From assembly GCF_033406955.1 (NCBI RefSeq), contig NZ_CP137734.1, forward strand, positions 6,262,001-6,326,000: a stretch of 64,000 nucleotides of DNA, given 5' to 3'. This stretch comes from Streptomyces violaceoruber (GTDB taxonomy: Bacteria; Actinomycetota; Actinomycetes; Streptomycetales; Streptomycetaceae). Shown in pieces: positions 20,401-29,895 of the stretch. Position numbers and translations under genes: made by a program. Under the pieces are notes generated by a model. That model was not told where the DNA came from. It made no database searches and saw only the letters and a program-made list of their open reading frames with translations. Numbering within the stretch: the first letter of the stretch is position 1; each line of letters opens with the position of its first letter.

Positions 20401-21018
20401 CTCGCCCAGGAGCGGGAGATGCTCGGTCTCTACGTCTCCGACCACCCGCTCTTCGGCCTGGAGCACGTGCTGTCCGACAAGGCCGACGCGGGCATCTCCC
20501 AGCTCACCGGCGGTGACTTCGGTGACGGCGCGGTCGTCACCATCGGCGGCATCATCTCGGGCCTCCAGCGCAAGATGACCAAGCAGGGCAACGCCTGGGC
20601 CATCGCCACCGTCGAGGACCTGGCCGGCTCGCTGGAGTGCATGTTCTTCCCGGCGACGTACCAGCTGGTGTCCACGCAACTGGTCGAGGACGCCGTGGTG
20701 TTCGTCAAGGGGCGCCTCGACAAGCGGGAGGACGTGCCCCGGCTGGTCGCGATGGAGCTGATGATTCCCGACCTGTCCAACGCGGGCACCAACGCCCCCG
20801 TCGTCCTCACCATCCCGGCGACCCGCATCACGCCGCCGATGGTCAGCAGGCTCGGTGAGATCCTCACCCACCACCGGGGCGACAGCGAGGTGCGGATCAA
20901 GCTCCAGGGGCCCACGAAGACGACGGTGCTGCGCCTGGACCGGCACCGGGTGAAGCCCGATCCGGCGCTGTTCGGCGACCTGAAGGTGCTGCTCGGGCCG
21001 TCCTGCCTGGCCGGCTGA
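17479..21018 (+). CDS. dnaE: DNA polymerase III subunit alpha (DnaE1, replicative)
   Basis: The replicative polymerase catalytic subunit, 1179 residues. Order of domains: PHP domain from residue 1 ('FTHLHVHTQYSLLDGAARL', 'MSDHGNLHG'); polymerase palm with 'MPDVDIDFDERRR' (metal-binding D417 and D419); fingers; tandem HhH region ('YAFNKAHSAAYGLVSYWTGYLKANYP'); and an OB fold near the C-terminus ('GGIISGLQRKMTKQGNAWAIATVEDL'). PHP-domain metal residues appear intact, as expected for actinobacterial DnaE1 with intrinsic proofreading. The GTG at 17479 follows AGGAGG. An unrelated open extension upstream overlaps the divergent DUF2252 gene and was not used. Confidence 0.97.
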   Translation: MSKPPFTHLHVHTQYSLLDGAARLKDMFDACNEMGMSHIAMSDHGNLHGAYDFFHSAKKAGVTPIIGIEAYVAPESRRNKRKIQWGQPHQKRDDVSGSGGYTHKTMWATNSKGLHNLFRLSSDAYAEGWLQKWPRMDKETISQWSEGIVASTGCPSGEVQTRLRLGHFDEALKAAADYQDIFGKDRYFLELMDHGIEIEHRVRDGLLEIGRKLGIPPLVTNDSHYTYAHEATAHDALLCIQTGKNLSDPDRFRFDGTGYYLKSTDEMYAIDSSDAWQEGCANTRLIAEMIDTTGMFEKRDLMPKFDIPEGFTEITWFQEEVRRGMERRFPGGVPEDRQKQAEYEMDVIIQMGFPGYFLVVADFIMWAKNQGIAVGPGRGSAAGSIVAYAMGITDLDPIPHGLIFERFLNPERVSMPDVDIDFDERRRVEVIRYVTEKYGADKVAMIGTYGKIKAKNAIKDSARVLGYPYAMGDRLTKAMPADVLGKGIDLNGITDPTHPRYSEAGEIRSMYESEPDVKKVIDTAKGVEGLVRQMGVHAAGVIMSSEPIVDHAPIWVRHTDGVTITQWDYPQCESLGLLKMDFLGLRNLTIMDDAVKMVKSNKGIDLDLLSLPLDDPTTFELLQRGDTLGVFQFDGGPMRSLLRLMKPDNFEDISAVSALYRPGPMGMDSHTNYALRKNGLQEITPIHKELEEPLQEVLAVTYGLIVYQEQVQKAAQIIAGYSLGEADILRRVMGKKKPDELAKNFVLFQAGARKNGYSDEAIQALWDVLVPFAGYAFNKAHSAAYGLVSYWTGYLKANYPAEYMAALLTSVKDDKDKSAVYLNECRRMGIKVLPPNVNESMSNFAAQGDDVILFGLSAVRNVGTNVVESIIKCRKAKGKYASFPDYLDKVEAVVCNKRTTESLIKAGAFDEMGHTRKGLTAQYEPMIDNVVAVKRKEAEGQFDLFGGMGDEQSDEPGFGLDVVFGEDEWDKTYLLAQEREMLGLYVSDHPLFGLEHVLSDKADAGISQLTGGDFGDGAVVTIGGIISGLQRKMTKQGNAWAIATVEDLAGSLECMFFPATYQLVSTQLVEDAVVFVKGRLDKREDVPRLVAMELMIPDLSNAGTNAPVVLTIPATRITPPMVSRLGEILTHHRGDSEVRIKLQGPTKTTVLRLDRHRVKPDPALFGDLKVLLGPSCLAG

Positions 21019-21043
21019 GCGGCATCCCGGACCACGACGAGCG

Positions 21044-21072
21044 AGGGCGCACCCGGTTGCCGGGTGCGCCCT
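21044..21072. terminator. Bidirectional terminator between dnaE and the convergent small gene
   Basis: A perfect 13-bp stem, AGGGCGCACCCGG (21044-21056) with 21060-21072, around TTG. ACGACGA (21034-21040) and TCGTCGT (21073-21079) extend it after a small bulge. It sits 26 bases after the dnaE stop and 13 after the stop of the convergent 55-aa gene. Confidence 0.8.
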
Positions 21073-21084
21073 TCGTCGTGGCTG

Positions 21085-21252
21085 TCAGTTGTGGCCGAAG
21101 CGCTTGTTCCGCTTGCGGGCGGCCGCGTCGCCGGGCGTCGTCAGCTGCGGGGAGTGCTGCTCCTCGCGGTCCAGTACGGCCGACTCGGCGGCCTGCGGGG
21201 AGCGCTCGGCCTGCGGGTGCTTACGATCACGGTTGTTCTTGTTCTTGGCCAT
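21085..21252 (-). CDS. Small basic protein (55 aa), conserved-looking, unknown function
   Basis: A 55-residue Lys/Arg/Gln-rich hydrophilic protein starting 'MAKNKNNRDRKHPQ' and ending 'ARKRNKRFGHN'. No membrane segment and no cysteine. Evidence that it is real: a near-perfect ribosome binding site, AGGAGGTAGATCACC, directly before the ATG; a sensible start and stop; and a shared terminator after the stop. I recall short proteins beginning MAKNKN annotated in many Streptomyces genomes, but have no function for them. The basic ends suggest nucleic-acid or ribosome contact; this is only inference. The 224 bases upstream to the divergent NYN gene hold its promoter. Confidence 0.7.
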   Translation of the reverse strand: MAKNKNNRDRKHPQAERSPQAAESAVLDREEQHSPQLTTPGDAAARKRNKRFGHN

Positions 21253-21476
21253 GGTGATCTACCTCCTGAGGGGGATCTAGGGGCCAGGGCCGGAACCAGA
21301 TTCACATAGGCCAACAAAGAACGCATATCGGGCAATTACCGTCCGTGACGCGGTCCGAGCGGACACGGGGTGCCGAAACGCCACGCCGAAGATCGAGTTC
21401 GGGCCGTTAACCTCCGCGTGGTCGGGCAGACTCGAAGGAAGCCCGAAGCAAACCTCCCGGAAAGAGGGTGGACCGC

Positions 21477-22688
21477 GTGGACCGCTGCATCGTCCTGGTG
21501 GACGCCGGGTATCTGCTGGGGGCCGCCGCGAGTCTCCTGGCGGGGGAACCCTCGCGTTCGCGCATCACCGTCGACCACGCCGCCCTCATCCAGGGGTTGC
21601 GCGACCGCGCCGAGTCCGACACCCAGCAGCCCCTGCTGCGCATCTACTGGTTCGACGGCGCCCCCGACCGCGTCCCGCAGCCCGAGCACCGGCGGTTGCG
21701 CGTGATGCCCAGGGTCACCGTCCGGCTCGGCGCACTCACCCGCAGTGACGGACGGTGGGCGCAGAAGGGCGTGGACGCCGCCATGCACGCCGAACTGACC
21801 GAACTGGCCCGCAACCGCGCCTGTTCCGACGTCGTCCTGGTGACCGGCGACGGCGACCTGCTGCCCGGGATGATGGCCGCCAAGGAGCACGGCGTCGCCG
21901 TCCACCTGTGGGCCGTGCAGGCTGCCGACGGCGACTACAACCAGTCCGAGGACCTGGTCGCCGAGGCCGACGAACGCCGCGTCCTGGACCGTACGTGGAT
22001 CACCAAGGCCGTACGCGCCAAGGAACTCGGCGGCATCTGCGCGCCGCCGCCCGTACCCCGCCCCGAGATCGCCGCGATCCTCTCCGCGCCGCTGCCCGAG
22101 TCCGCGCTCTCCGCCGCCCAGCGCCCCGCCGAGACGCCCGAACACCCCACCACGGCCGCCGCGGGACCGACCGGCACCGAGGAACGGGTACCGCCCGCCA
22201 AGGGCGTCCCCACCCCCAAGGACCTCGCCGCCCTGCGCGCCCCCGGCGCCCACCCCGCCCCGCAGCCGGCCAACGCCACCCTGCGCTGGTCCTCCGACAA
22301 GGGCTGGGTCGACCGGCCCGCCGCCGAGCCCTCCGAGGCCGCCACCCTGCCGACGCTGGCCCAGCTCACCACGGCCGAGCAGCGCTGGGCCGACCGCGAG
22401 GAGGACATCACCACGGTCGGCGGCGACCCGTACGAGGTGGGGCAGGTCTTCGCCCGGCGCTGGCTGGAACGGCTCGGCGACCACGGCCACCTGCAGAAAC
22501 TGTCCGGGATGTACCCGCGCATCCCGCACCGCGTCGACGGCGAGCTGCTGCGCTACGCGGCCCGCTTCGGACTGCTCGCGCACAAGGACGACCAGATCGA
22601 CGAGCACGACCGGTACGCCATCCGGGCCGGGTTCTGGCGGGAGATCGACGTGCGCACGGCGACCGAACGCACGCCCGCCGCCGAGTGA
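21477..22688 (+). CDS. NYN-domain (PIN-like nuclease fold) protein
   Basis: A 403-residue protein. The N-terminal NYN domain (about 1-165) has the expected acidic residues in 'CIVLVDAGYLLG', 'RWAQKGVDAAM' and 'SDVVLVTGDGDLLPG', which in this family form a metal-dependent RNase-type active site. A Pro/Ala-rich linker (about 185-290) leads to a C-terminal domain with 'EVGQVFARRWLERLGD' and 'PRIPHRVDGELLRYAARFG'. GTG 21477 was chosen because AAAGAGG lies eight bases upstream; GTG 21468 abuts it. The RNA target is unknown. It is divergent from the 55-aa gene. Confidence 0.85.
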   Translation: MDRCIVLVDAGYLLGAAASLLAGEPSRSRITVDHAALIQGLRDRAESDTQQPLLRIYWFDGAPDRVPQPEHRRLRVMPRVTVRLGALTRSDGRWAQKGVDAAMHAELTELARNRACSDVVLVTGDGDLLPGMMAAKEHGVAVHLWAVQAADGDYNQSEDLVAEADERRVLDRTWITKAVRAKELGGICAPPPVPRPEIAAILSAPLPESALSAAQRPAETPEHPTTAAAGPTGTEERVPPAKGVPTPKDLAALRAPGAHPAPQPANATLRWSSDKGWVDRPAAEPSEAATLPTLAQLTTAEQRWADREEDITTVGGDPYEVGQVFARRWLERLGDHGHLQKLSGMYPRIPHRVDGELLRYAARFGLLAHKDDQIDEHDRYAIRAGFWREIDVRTATERTPAAE

Positions 22689-22810
22689 GACGCCCCTGCG
22701 CTCCCGGTGCTTCCCGGCGCTCCCCGGGCCGGACCGACACCGGCTGAATCGACACTTATGGGCGGACCCGGGAGCGGGCCGGGGGGACCGACCCCGTAGT
22801 CTCCTCCCTT

Positions 22811-23826
<1,016 letters not shown>

Positions 23827-23830
<4 letters not shown>

Positions 23831-24762
23831 GCGCGCGAGCGATGAGAACACCGGCTGCCGCATCCGTACCCGTCGGGGCGAGTGCCCCCGCCCGGGCGAC
23901 CGCTTCGAACGACCCGAGCGAAGGGGAGCTGCGCGACGTGAGTGTCGTACCCGCCGATGCCCTGCGGGGTGCCGCCCCGGCCGCCGAGGGGCGGCGCGCG
24001 GCCGGTCCGGCCGAGCTGGGGCCGAAGGCACGGCTGTGGCCCTCGCTGGTGGCCGTGTACCGGGCGCAGCTGTCCCGGGCGCGGGTCGCGCGCATCCCGC
24101 TGCTGTTCGTGGCGACCTTCCAGTCCGTCGGCATCATGATCCTGATGCGCGGCGTCGTCGACGGCGGCGGCGAGGCGCGGGCCGTGGTCGCCGGTTCCGC
24201 GGTACTCGTCGTGGCCTTCGTCGCGCTGAACCTCCTCGCCCAGTACTTCGGCCAGCTGCGCGCCAGCGGCGGCCTCGACCACTACGCGACGCTGCCGGTC
24301 CCGCCGGCCGCCGTGGTGCTGGGCGCGGCGGGCGCCTACGCGTCCTTCACCGTGCCCGGGACCGTGGTGACCGCGGTGTTCGGATGTCTGCTGTTCGGGC
24401 TGCCGATGACCCACCTGTGGGTGCTGGTGGCCGTGATCCCGCTGGCGGGCGCCGCCCTCGCGGGGCTGGGCGCGGCGCTGGGGCTGCTCGCCCCCCGGCC
24501 CGAGTTCGCCACCCTCCTCGGCCAGCTCGGCATGTCGGCGGCCCTGCTGCTCGGCGTTCTGCCCCCGGAACGGATGCCCCAGGTGGTCCGCCTGGCCCGG
24601 GACCTGCTGCCCTCCACGTACGGGGTGGAGGCCTTCGCGCGCACCTTCGGCGAGCGCCCCGACTGGGGCTTCGTCCTCGGCGACCTCGCCGTGTGCGCCG
24701 CGGTCGGGGTGATCTCGCTGGCCGTGGCCACCTGGGCGTACCGCCGGGCCGCCGTCCGGTGA
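23827..24762 (+). CDS. ABC-2 type transporter permease
   Basis: A 311-residue membrane partner of the preceding ATPase. An N-terminal ~65-residue Ala/Pro-rich cytoplasmic part is followed by six predicted membrane segments ('PLLFVATFQSVGIMILM', 'AVVAGSAVLVVAFVALNLLA', and further ones to the C-terminus). The usual ABC-2 exporter motif region 'LPSTYGVEAFARTFG' is present. The GTG overlaps the upstream stop (GTGA). An ATG five codons in (23842) is an alternative start. Substrate unknown. Confidence 0.88.
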
Positions 24763-24796
24763 CGCGCCGCACAGGCGGGTTTGGCACGATGGCACG

Positions 24797-25507
24797 GTGA
24801 CCGCACCCTTGACCCCGCCACCGCCGCCGAACGAACGCCCGTCGTACCAGGGCGGGCCGGTGCCGCCGCCCGTCGGCGCCCACGCGGTGGGAGCCGCGCC
24901 CGGCGGTTCCCACGACCCTTACGGCACGTACGGCGAACAGGACGGCCCCGGGATGTTGACCGAAGTGCGGCAGGCCGCCGTGACCGCGCTGGCGGTCGCG
25001 CTCTCCGGTGCGCTGCTGGGCGTGCTGTGGTGGAAGCTGGCACCGAGCGTGCCGCTGGTGGGTGAGATCCTCGACGACAGCTGGGTCGTCTACCTCAAGG
25101 ACTCCGAGGGCGAGCAGGCGATCGGCGTCGACGGAACGTTCACGCTGCTCGCGCTGGCGTTCGGGGCGCTCAGCGCGGTCGTGGTGTTCCTGCTGCGGCG
25201 GCGCGGGGGCGTGCCGCTGGTGGTGGCCCTCGGCGTCGGCGGGCTGCTCGGATCGCTGCTGGCGTGGCGGCTCGGGGTGTGGCTCGGGCCGGCGCAGGAC
25301 GTGATCGCGCACGCGAAGGACGTCGGCAAAGGGGTGACGTTCTCCGCCCCGCTCAAGCTGGGCGCCAAGGGCGCGCTGCTGGCCTGGTCGCTCGCGGCAC
25401 TGGTGGTCCACCTGGGGCTGACGGGACTGTTCGGGCCCCGGGACCCGGATCCGTGGCCCGCACCGGGGCAGTACCCGTCGGTGCCCTACGGGGACAAGCC
25501 GGCCTAG
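24797..25507 (+). CDS. Membrane protein, probably DUF2567 family
   Basis: A 236-residue protein with a Pro-rich N-terminus (1-50), then four membrane segments (about 62-84, 112-132, 138-160 and 190-212) and a short Pro-rich tail. The layout and 'VPLVVALGVGGLLGSLLAWRLGVWLGP' resemble the actinobacterial DUF2567 family; the assignment is from memory. A 50-residue extracytoplasmic loop between segments 1 and 2 ('DSWVVYLKDSEGEQAIGVDG') is conserved-looking. CACGAT six bases before the GTG suggests leaderless initiation. Function unknown. Confidence 0.65.
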   Translation: MTAPLTPPPPPNERPSYQGGPVPPPVGAHAVGAAPGGSHDPYGTYGEQDGPGMLTEVRQAAVTALAVALSGALLGVLWWKLAPSVPLVGEILDDSWVVYLKDSEGEQAIGVDGTFTLLALAFGALSAVVVFLLRRRGGVPLVVALGVGGLLGSLLAWRLGVWLGPAQDVIAHAKDVGKGVTFSAPLKLGAKGALLAWSLAALVVHLGLTGLFGPRDPDPWPAPGQYPSVPYGDKPA

Positions 25508-25638
25508 GCCGGGCGGCGGCCGTGGTTCGCCCGGCCTCTCCCGGTGCGCCACCGGCGGGTGCGTGTGCGCTTCGACATGTCCTGTCAGACGGTCCGACAA
25601 CGGGACATCCGTCGAGAGGGCCCGCACGTCCGCTCGGG

Positions 25639-26148
25639 TCAGGCACGCCCGATCGGCGCCAGAACCGCGTCCGTGAGCCTGGCCAGGTCGTCGGGGGACA
25701 GCTCGACCTCCAGGCCGCGGCGGCCCGCCGAGACGCAGATCGTGGCGTGCCCGGAGGCCGACGCGTCCAGGACCGTCGCCAGCCGCTTGCGCTGGCCCAG
25801 CGGGGAGATGCCGCCGCGCACATAGCCCGTGGTGCGCTCGGCCAGGGCCGGGTCGGCCATCGCCGCGCGCTTGCCGCCCACCGCGGCCGCCAGCGCCTTG
25901 AGGTCCAGCTGGCCCGCCACCGGCACCACCGCGACCGTGAGGGCGCCGTCGACGTCGGCCACCAGCGTCTTGAACACCCGCTCCGGCGAGACGCCCATCG
26001 CCTCGGCCGCCTCCTCGCCGTAGGACGGGTGGGCCGGGTCGTGCTCGTAGGCGTGGACCGTGTACGTCACCCCGGCCGCCGTGAGCGCCACCGTCGCGGG
26101 TGTGCCGCCCGGCTGCTGCTTCTTCGCCTTGCTCGGCTTCTTCGCCAT
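25639..26148 (-). CDS. ybaK: YbaK/EbsC-type Cys-tRNA(Pro) deacylase
   Basis: A 169-residue aminoacyl-tRNA editing protein that hydrolyses Cys-tRNA(Pro) formed by misacylation. Family features: 'FKTLVADVDGALTVAVVPVAGQLDLKALAAAVGGKRAAM' (conserved Lys in 'FKTL'), 'GYVRGGISPLGQRKRLATVLD' and 'ICVSAGRRGLEVELSPDDL'. A short Lys-rich N-terminus precedes the domain. It starts 13 bases after the stop of the upstream LON-domain gene, so it is probably co-transcribed. Bases 25508-25638 between convergent genes hold nothing I can name. Confidence 0.92.
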   Translation of the reverse strand: MAKKPSKAKKQQPGGTPATVALTAAGVTYTVHAYEHDPAHPSYGEEAAEAMGVSPERVFKTLVADVDGALTVAVVPVAGQLDLKALAAAVGGKRAAMADPALAERTTGYVRGGISPLGQRKRLATVLDASASGHATICVSAGRRGLEVELSPDDLARLTDAVLAPIGRA

Positions 26149-26161
26149 GCGGGCCAGTACC

Positions 26162-26902
26162 TCAGTTGAGACTCGTCGGGCCGCGCGTCAGTTCCTGCGC
26201 GGGCAGGGACGGCAGCGTACGGATGATGGCGGTCTCCGAGCGAAGGAGTTTCAGCTCGTCCCGCAGCCGCGAGGCGGTGTCCGGGGCCTGGAGCAGGCGC
26301 TGCTTCGTCGGCGTGTCCAGCATCATCGCGGCGGCGACCAGGTAGGAGACCACACCCGGTTCGTCCGGCAGGTCGGCGCCGGTCGCCAGCGACCGTTCGC
26401 GGGCCCCCGCCAGCCGCTTCTGGTACTGCCGGAAGGACCGCAGCACGCCCTCCGCCAGGGCGCCCGCCTCGTCGCCCGGCTCCTCGGGCAGCGGCTCCAG
26501 TTCGGCCGTCAGGAACGGTCCCGAGGCCTCCACCGAGAGCAGCCGCATCCGGGTCGTGCCGGTCGCCAGCACCTCGAAGGTGCCGTCGGCCCGCTCCCTG
26601 ACCGTCGCCGCGTCCGCGACGCAGCCCACCTTGTGGAACGCCTTGAGCGGGTCGGTCCCGAACCCGGCGGTCGGCCCGCGCTCGAGGGTGGCCGTCGGGT
26701 CGGGCAGGCCGGGGGCGGTCTGGGCCACCTCGAAGCCGTCGCGGATCGCCACGACGGCGAACCGGCGTGGTTCGTCCTCGGGGGTCTTCAGCAACTCGCG
26801 CATCATGGCGCGATAGCGCTCCTCGAAGATGTTGAGCGGGAGCACCAGCCCCGGGAACAGGACCGAGTTCAGGGGGAAGAGGGGGAGCCGGACGGTGGTC
26901 AC
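26162..26902 (-). CDS. LON peptidase substrate-binding domain protein
   Basis: A 246-residue stand-alone LON N-terminal (substrate-binding) domain, with no AAA+ or protease domain. The start is typical: 'RLPLFPLNSVLFPGLVLPLNIFEERYRAMM'. 'FGTDPLKAFHKVGCVADAATVRERADGTFEVLATGTTRMRLL' follows. Such proteins are widespread in actinobacteria and of unknown role, possibly protein binding. The GTG at 26902 is preceded by TAGGCT eight bases upstream, a pattern compatible with a leaderless start. The neighbouring upstream gene ends 11 bases away. Confidence 0.87.
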   Translation of the reverse strand: MTTVRLPLFPLNSVLFPGLVLPLNIFEERYRAMMRELLKTPEDEPRRFAVVAIRDGFEVAQTAPGLPDPTATLERGPTAGFGTDPLKAFHKVGCVADAATVRERADGTFEVLATGTTRMRLLSVEASGPFLTAELEPLPEEPGDEAGALAEGVLRSFRQYQKRLAGARERSLATGADLPDEPGVVSYLVAAAMMLDTPTKQRLLQAPDTASRLRDELKLLRSETAIIRTLPSLPAQELTRGPTSLN

Positions 26903-26913
26903 GACGCAGAAGC

Positions 26914-28050
26914 CTAATGGTCGCCGGGGCGGACGCGTTCGCCGTACCCGTTCCGCGGACGCCCCGGAGCCGCCGTACCGGTCGCGGCGGCCGCTTCCCC
27001 GGGGTGCGCACGGACGTCCGCGCGCACCCGCAGGAAGCCGCCGAGCGGGTCGTCCGTGTCCCGGTCCCACGGGAAGGACGTGACGTACGGGCCGGTCAGC
27101 CGCAGCTGCTCCGCCGCGTCCTGGTGGCGTTCCAGGCGTACGAGGACGTAGACGAGCAGGTTGCGCAGTTCCGCCGCCCAGGGATCGGCCGCCGGGTGGG
27201 CCGCCGAGAGGGTGATCGCGCGGTCGGCGGCGGCGTCCAGACGGGGGCGGTGGGTGCGCACGGCGGCCGTGGTCGCGCCGCCGGTGCGGGCGTCGGTGCC
27301 GGTGCCGGTGCCGGTGCCGGTGGCAGTCAGACAGGTGAAGGCCGCGTGCAGCGGCAGCGCCCGTACGAGCGCCTCCTCGGGCGCCTCCTGGGCGGCCGTC
27401 TCCGCGAAGTCGAGGCACTCGCCGTGGCCGTCGGACGAGGCGGCGGCCAGGTACTCCAGGGCGGCGACGTGACTGCCGTAGTGGTGCGGGCTGCGGCGGA
27501 CCGCCTGCTCCCACAGGCGCTCGAACTCGGCGTGTTCGGCGCCCGCGCCCCGTGCGGCGTCCAGCGCGGTGCGCCAGGGCACCGGGTCGGCGGGGCCGGC
27601 GGTTTCGGCGGCGGCGACCACGCTGGGGATCACCTGGCGCAGGAGCTCGGTGCGGGCCGGTGAGTCCCAGTGGCGGTGGACCGCCAGGCGGGCCGCGACC
27701 AGCAGGGCGTCCGGATCGTCCGGGGCGGTGGCGCGCCAGGTGTCGAGCCACTCGGAGCGGAAGCGCGCGAAGGCGGCGAGCCGGGTCGCGTAACGGTCGC
27801 GGTGGTCCCATTCGGAGTCGTCGCGGGTACCGGCGAGGAGGCGTGCCGCGGGGCCGTGCTCGCCGTGGGCCGCGGCGACGAGGGCCGGGGCGAGGCGGTC
27901 GTCGGGGGCGTCGAGGAGCACGTCGTCGTCTTGGGCGGGCCGGGGCGCCCGGGAGCGGGCCCGGGCAGCCGCGGTCCGCAGGAACGCGCGCAGCATGGCC
28001 AGTACGACGGCCGAGGGTTCGGGATGGTTGTGCGGCCTGGGCTCCGCCAT
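26914..28050 (-). CDS. Hypothetical protein, helical-repeat-like
   Basis: I do not recognise a family. The 378-residue soluble protein is rich in Ala/Arg helices spaced like tetratricopeptide-type repeats ('RFRSEWLDTWRATAPDDPDALLVAARLAVHRHW', 'EFERLWEQAVRRSPHHYGSHVAALEYL', 'WAAELRNLLVYVLVRLERHQDAAEQL'). A low-complexity 'TGTGTGTG' run (about 247-253) is coded by four tandem GGTGCC hexamers (27295-27318), which could expand or contract in frame. It lies in a minus-strand block with the LON-domain gene. The 267 bases upstream to the next gene are very G-rich without a clear gene. Confidence 0.7.
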   Translation of the reverse strand: MAEPRPHNHPEPSAVVLAMLRAFLRTAAARARSRAPRPAQDDDVLLDAPDDRLAPALVAAAHGEHGPAARLLAGTRDDSEWDHRDRYATRLAAFARFRSEWLDTWRATAPDDPDALLVAARLAVHRHWDSPARTELLRQVIPSVVAAAETAGPADPVPWRTALDAARGAGAEHAEFERLWEQAVRRSPHHYGSHVAALEYLAAASSDGHGECLDFAETAAQEAPEEALVRALPLHAAFTCLTATGTGTGTGTDARTGGATTAAVRTHRPRLDAAADRAITLSAAHPAADPWAAELRNLLVYVLVRLERHQDAAEQLRLTGPYVTSFPWDRDTDDPLGGFLRVRADVRAHPGEAAAATGTAAPGRPRNGYGERVRPGDH

Positions 28051-28317
28051 CGGCCGTTCGGGTTCCCGGCCGCACCGCCCGCGCCACTCGTGCGGGTGAC
28101 CCCGGCGGCTCGCCCCGCCGTCGGCGGCGTTCCGGTGGCGGTTGGGGGCGCGCCCTGCGTGGCGAGGGACGGGTGAGGACGGGCGCCCGGCACCGCGTGC
28201 CCGGTCGCGCGGGAGCGTCGGGTTCGCGGCGAGGCCCGGGCCTCTGCCGGGTGGAGCCGGGGGGTGCCGGGAGCCGGTCCTGTCGTCGTGGGTGGGGCGT
28301 GTCCGCGGCCGGAGGGG

Positions 28318-29895
28318 TCAGCTTCGGCGGAGGAGGCGGGTGGCGCCCGCTGCCACGGTGGTCGCCAGGACCCAGCCCAGCAGGACCAGGGCCGTCGACA
28401 GCCACTGCCAGCCGCCGTGCAGCTGCCAGGAGCCGGCCTGGCCCAGGTCGATCACCGGGAGGAGGAGGTCGAGGGCGAAGAGGGCCGGGTTCCAGTCCGG
28501 GTGTTCGCCGCTCTTCAGCGGGGGAGGGTCCGCGCGGGCGAAGGCGAGGGAGCCGGCCGCCCACAGGACCGCCATCCACACCGCCGCCCGGCCCGGCCGG
28601 TACCCGTAGGCGACCGTCCAGTCCTGCGCGTAGCCCACCAGCTTCGCGGCGACCGGCAGGCTCTCCCGGCGCCTGCGGTGCTTGGCGAGCAGCACCTCGC
28701 GGGCGTCCTCGTCCTCGCCGCCGGCCCGCAGCACGGCAGCCAGGCGCTCGTACGGCTCCGGGTGGTACTCGGCGGTCGCGGCGCCCACCCAGCGCAGCCG
28801 CTTGGCCAGCGGGAACGGCCCGCGCGGCACCAGGTTCTCGTAGGCGAAGCCGCCCATGTGCAGCCGGCCGGGGCCCGGCCAGCTGTCCGCCCGGTCCATC
28901 AGGTTGACCACCCGCGCCCCCGACAGCACCACCCGCCCGCGCGCCGGACGCTCGCCCAGGAAGCGCAGCTCGGGCGTCTGCACCCGGCGCAGCGACAGCT
29001 CCTGGTCGTCGGTGAAGGTGAACCGGGCGTGCTCCAGGTCGAGCGCGTCGCCGAACCGCCCGTCGTCGAGCCGCACCCCGCCCTCGCACTCGAAGTGCTG
29101 GATCCTGGTGCCCTGCGCGGGCGTGGTGCCGCGCAGCAGCGGGCTGCCCAGGCCCGCCGGGGTCAGGTACAGCGTGCGCTCCACCGTCAGCTGCGGGGCG
29201 TTCAGCGCGTGCCGCGTGTACGGGTTCAGGAGCCGGGCGCCGCGCAGGCTCAGCGACACGCCGACCTGGGCGCTGCGCAGGCTCACCTCGCCGTGCGACT
29301 CCAGCATCTCGGCCTGGAGGTCCTGCCCCACCGTCATGCCGTCCGCGGCGATGGAACGCCCGCTGCGGTCCCGGTGCACGATCGCCTGGTTGAGCAGCAG
29401 GTCGGTGCCTATCTGCGCGTCCGTGAGCCGGATGCCGCCCGGGAAGCGGGAGCGCGGCAGGTGCAGGTCGCCCTCGGTGTGCAGCCGGGCCGCCTCCAGG
29501 CGCGGCACCGCGCAGTCCACCAGCCGAACCGTCGTGAACCGGGTCTCCGGCAGCAGCACCTCCCGCTCGAAGCGACAGCGGCGCAGCTCGACGTAGGGCA
29601 CCACCGTGCCGCCCGCCAGATCCATCGTGTCGCTGATCCGCACCCCCACCAGTTGCAGCGAGGACACCCGGCCCGCGAGCGCCGGCGGGCCGTCGAGAAG
29701 CAGCCAGCACACGACGCGGGCCCGCACGGTCCGCTCCGGCCCCCACGGATGCCCGCCGTGCGGGTCGTCGACGAGCGCGTCGCCGCTGCTGAGGTCGTAC
29801 ACGCTGCCGTTGCGGAAGGCCTGCCACATGCCGGCCTCCGCCGTGGTCAGGTCGTCCGGCAGCTCTCCGTCACGGTGGCCGGCCCCTTCGGTCAC
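28318..29895 (-). CDS. Large conserved membrane-associated protein with beta-repeat-like domain
   Basis: The protein has 525 residues. Residues ~65-350 show a repeating pattern of short hydrophobic strands about every 20-25 residues ('VSSLQLVGVRISDTMDLAGG', 'TVRLVDCAVPRLEAARLHTEGDLHL', 'GEVSLRSAQVGVSLSLRGARL'), suggesting a right-handed beta-helix like pentapeptide-repeat or bactofilin-like proteins. Three hydrophobic segments at the C-terminus anchor it in the membrane. Streptomyces homologues are often labelled 'membrane-associated oxidoreductase', but I see no nucleotide-binding or redox motif to support that. GTG 29895 follows GGAGGGAGGGAAG and is preferred to ATG 29916. It is divergent from hisD. 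Confidence 0.7.
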   Translation of the reverse strand: MTEGAGHRDGELPDDLTTAEAGMWQAFRNGSVYDLSSGDALVDDPHGGHPWGPERTVRARVVCWLLLDGPPALAGRVSSLQLVGVRISDTMDLAGGTVVPYVELRRCRFEREVLLPETRFTTVRLVDCAVPRLEAARLHTEGDLHLPRSRFPGGIRLTDAQIGTDLLLNQAIVHRDRSGRSIAADGMTVGQDLQAEMLESHGEVSLRSAQVGVSLSLRGARLLNPYTRHALNAPQLTVERTLYLTPAGLGSPLLRGTTPAQGTRIQHFECEGGVRLDDGRFGDALDLEHARFTFTDDQELSLRRVQTPELRFLGERPARGRVVLSGARVVNLMDRADSWPGPGRLHMGGFAYENLVPRGPFPLAKRLRWVGAATAEYHPEPYERLAAVLRAGGEDEDAREVLLAKHRRRRESLPVAAKLVGYAQDWTVAYGYRPGRAAVWMAVLWAAGSLAFARADPPPLKSGEHPDWNPALFALDLLLPVIDLGQAGSWQLHGGWQWLSTALVLLGWVLATTVAAGATRLLRRS

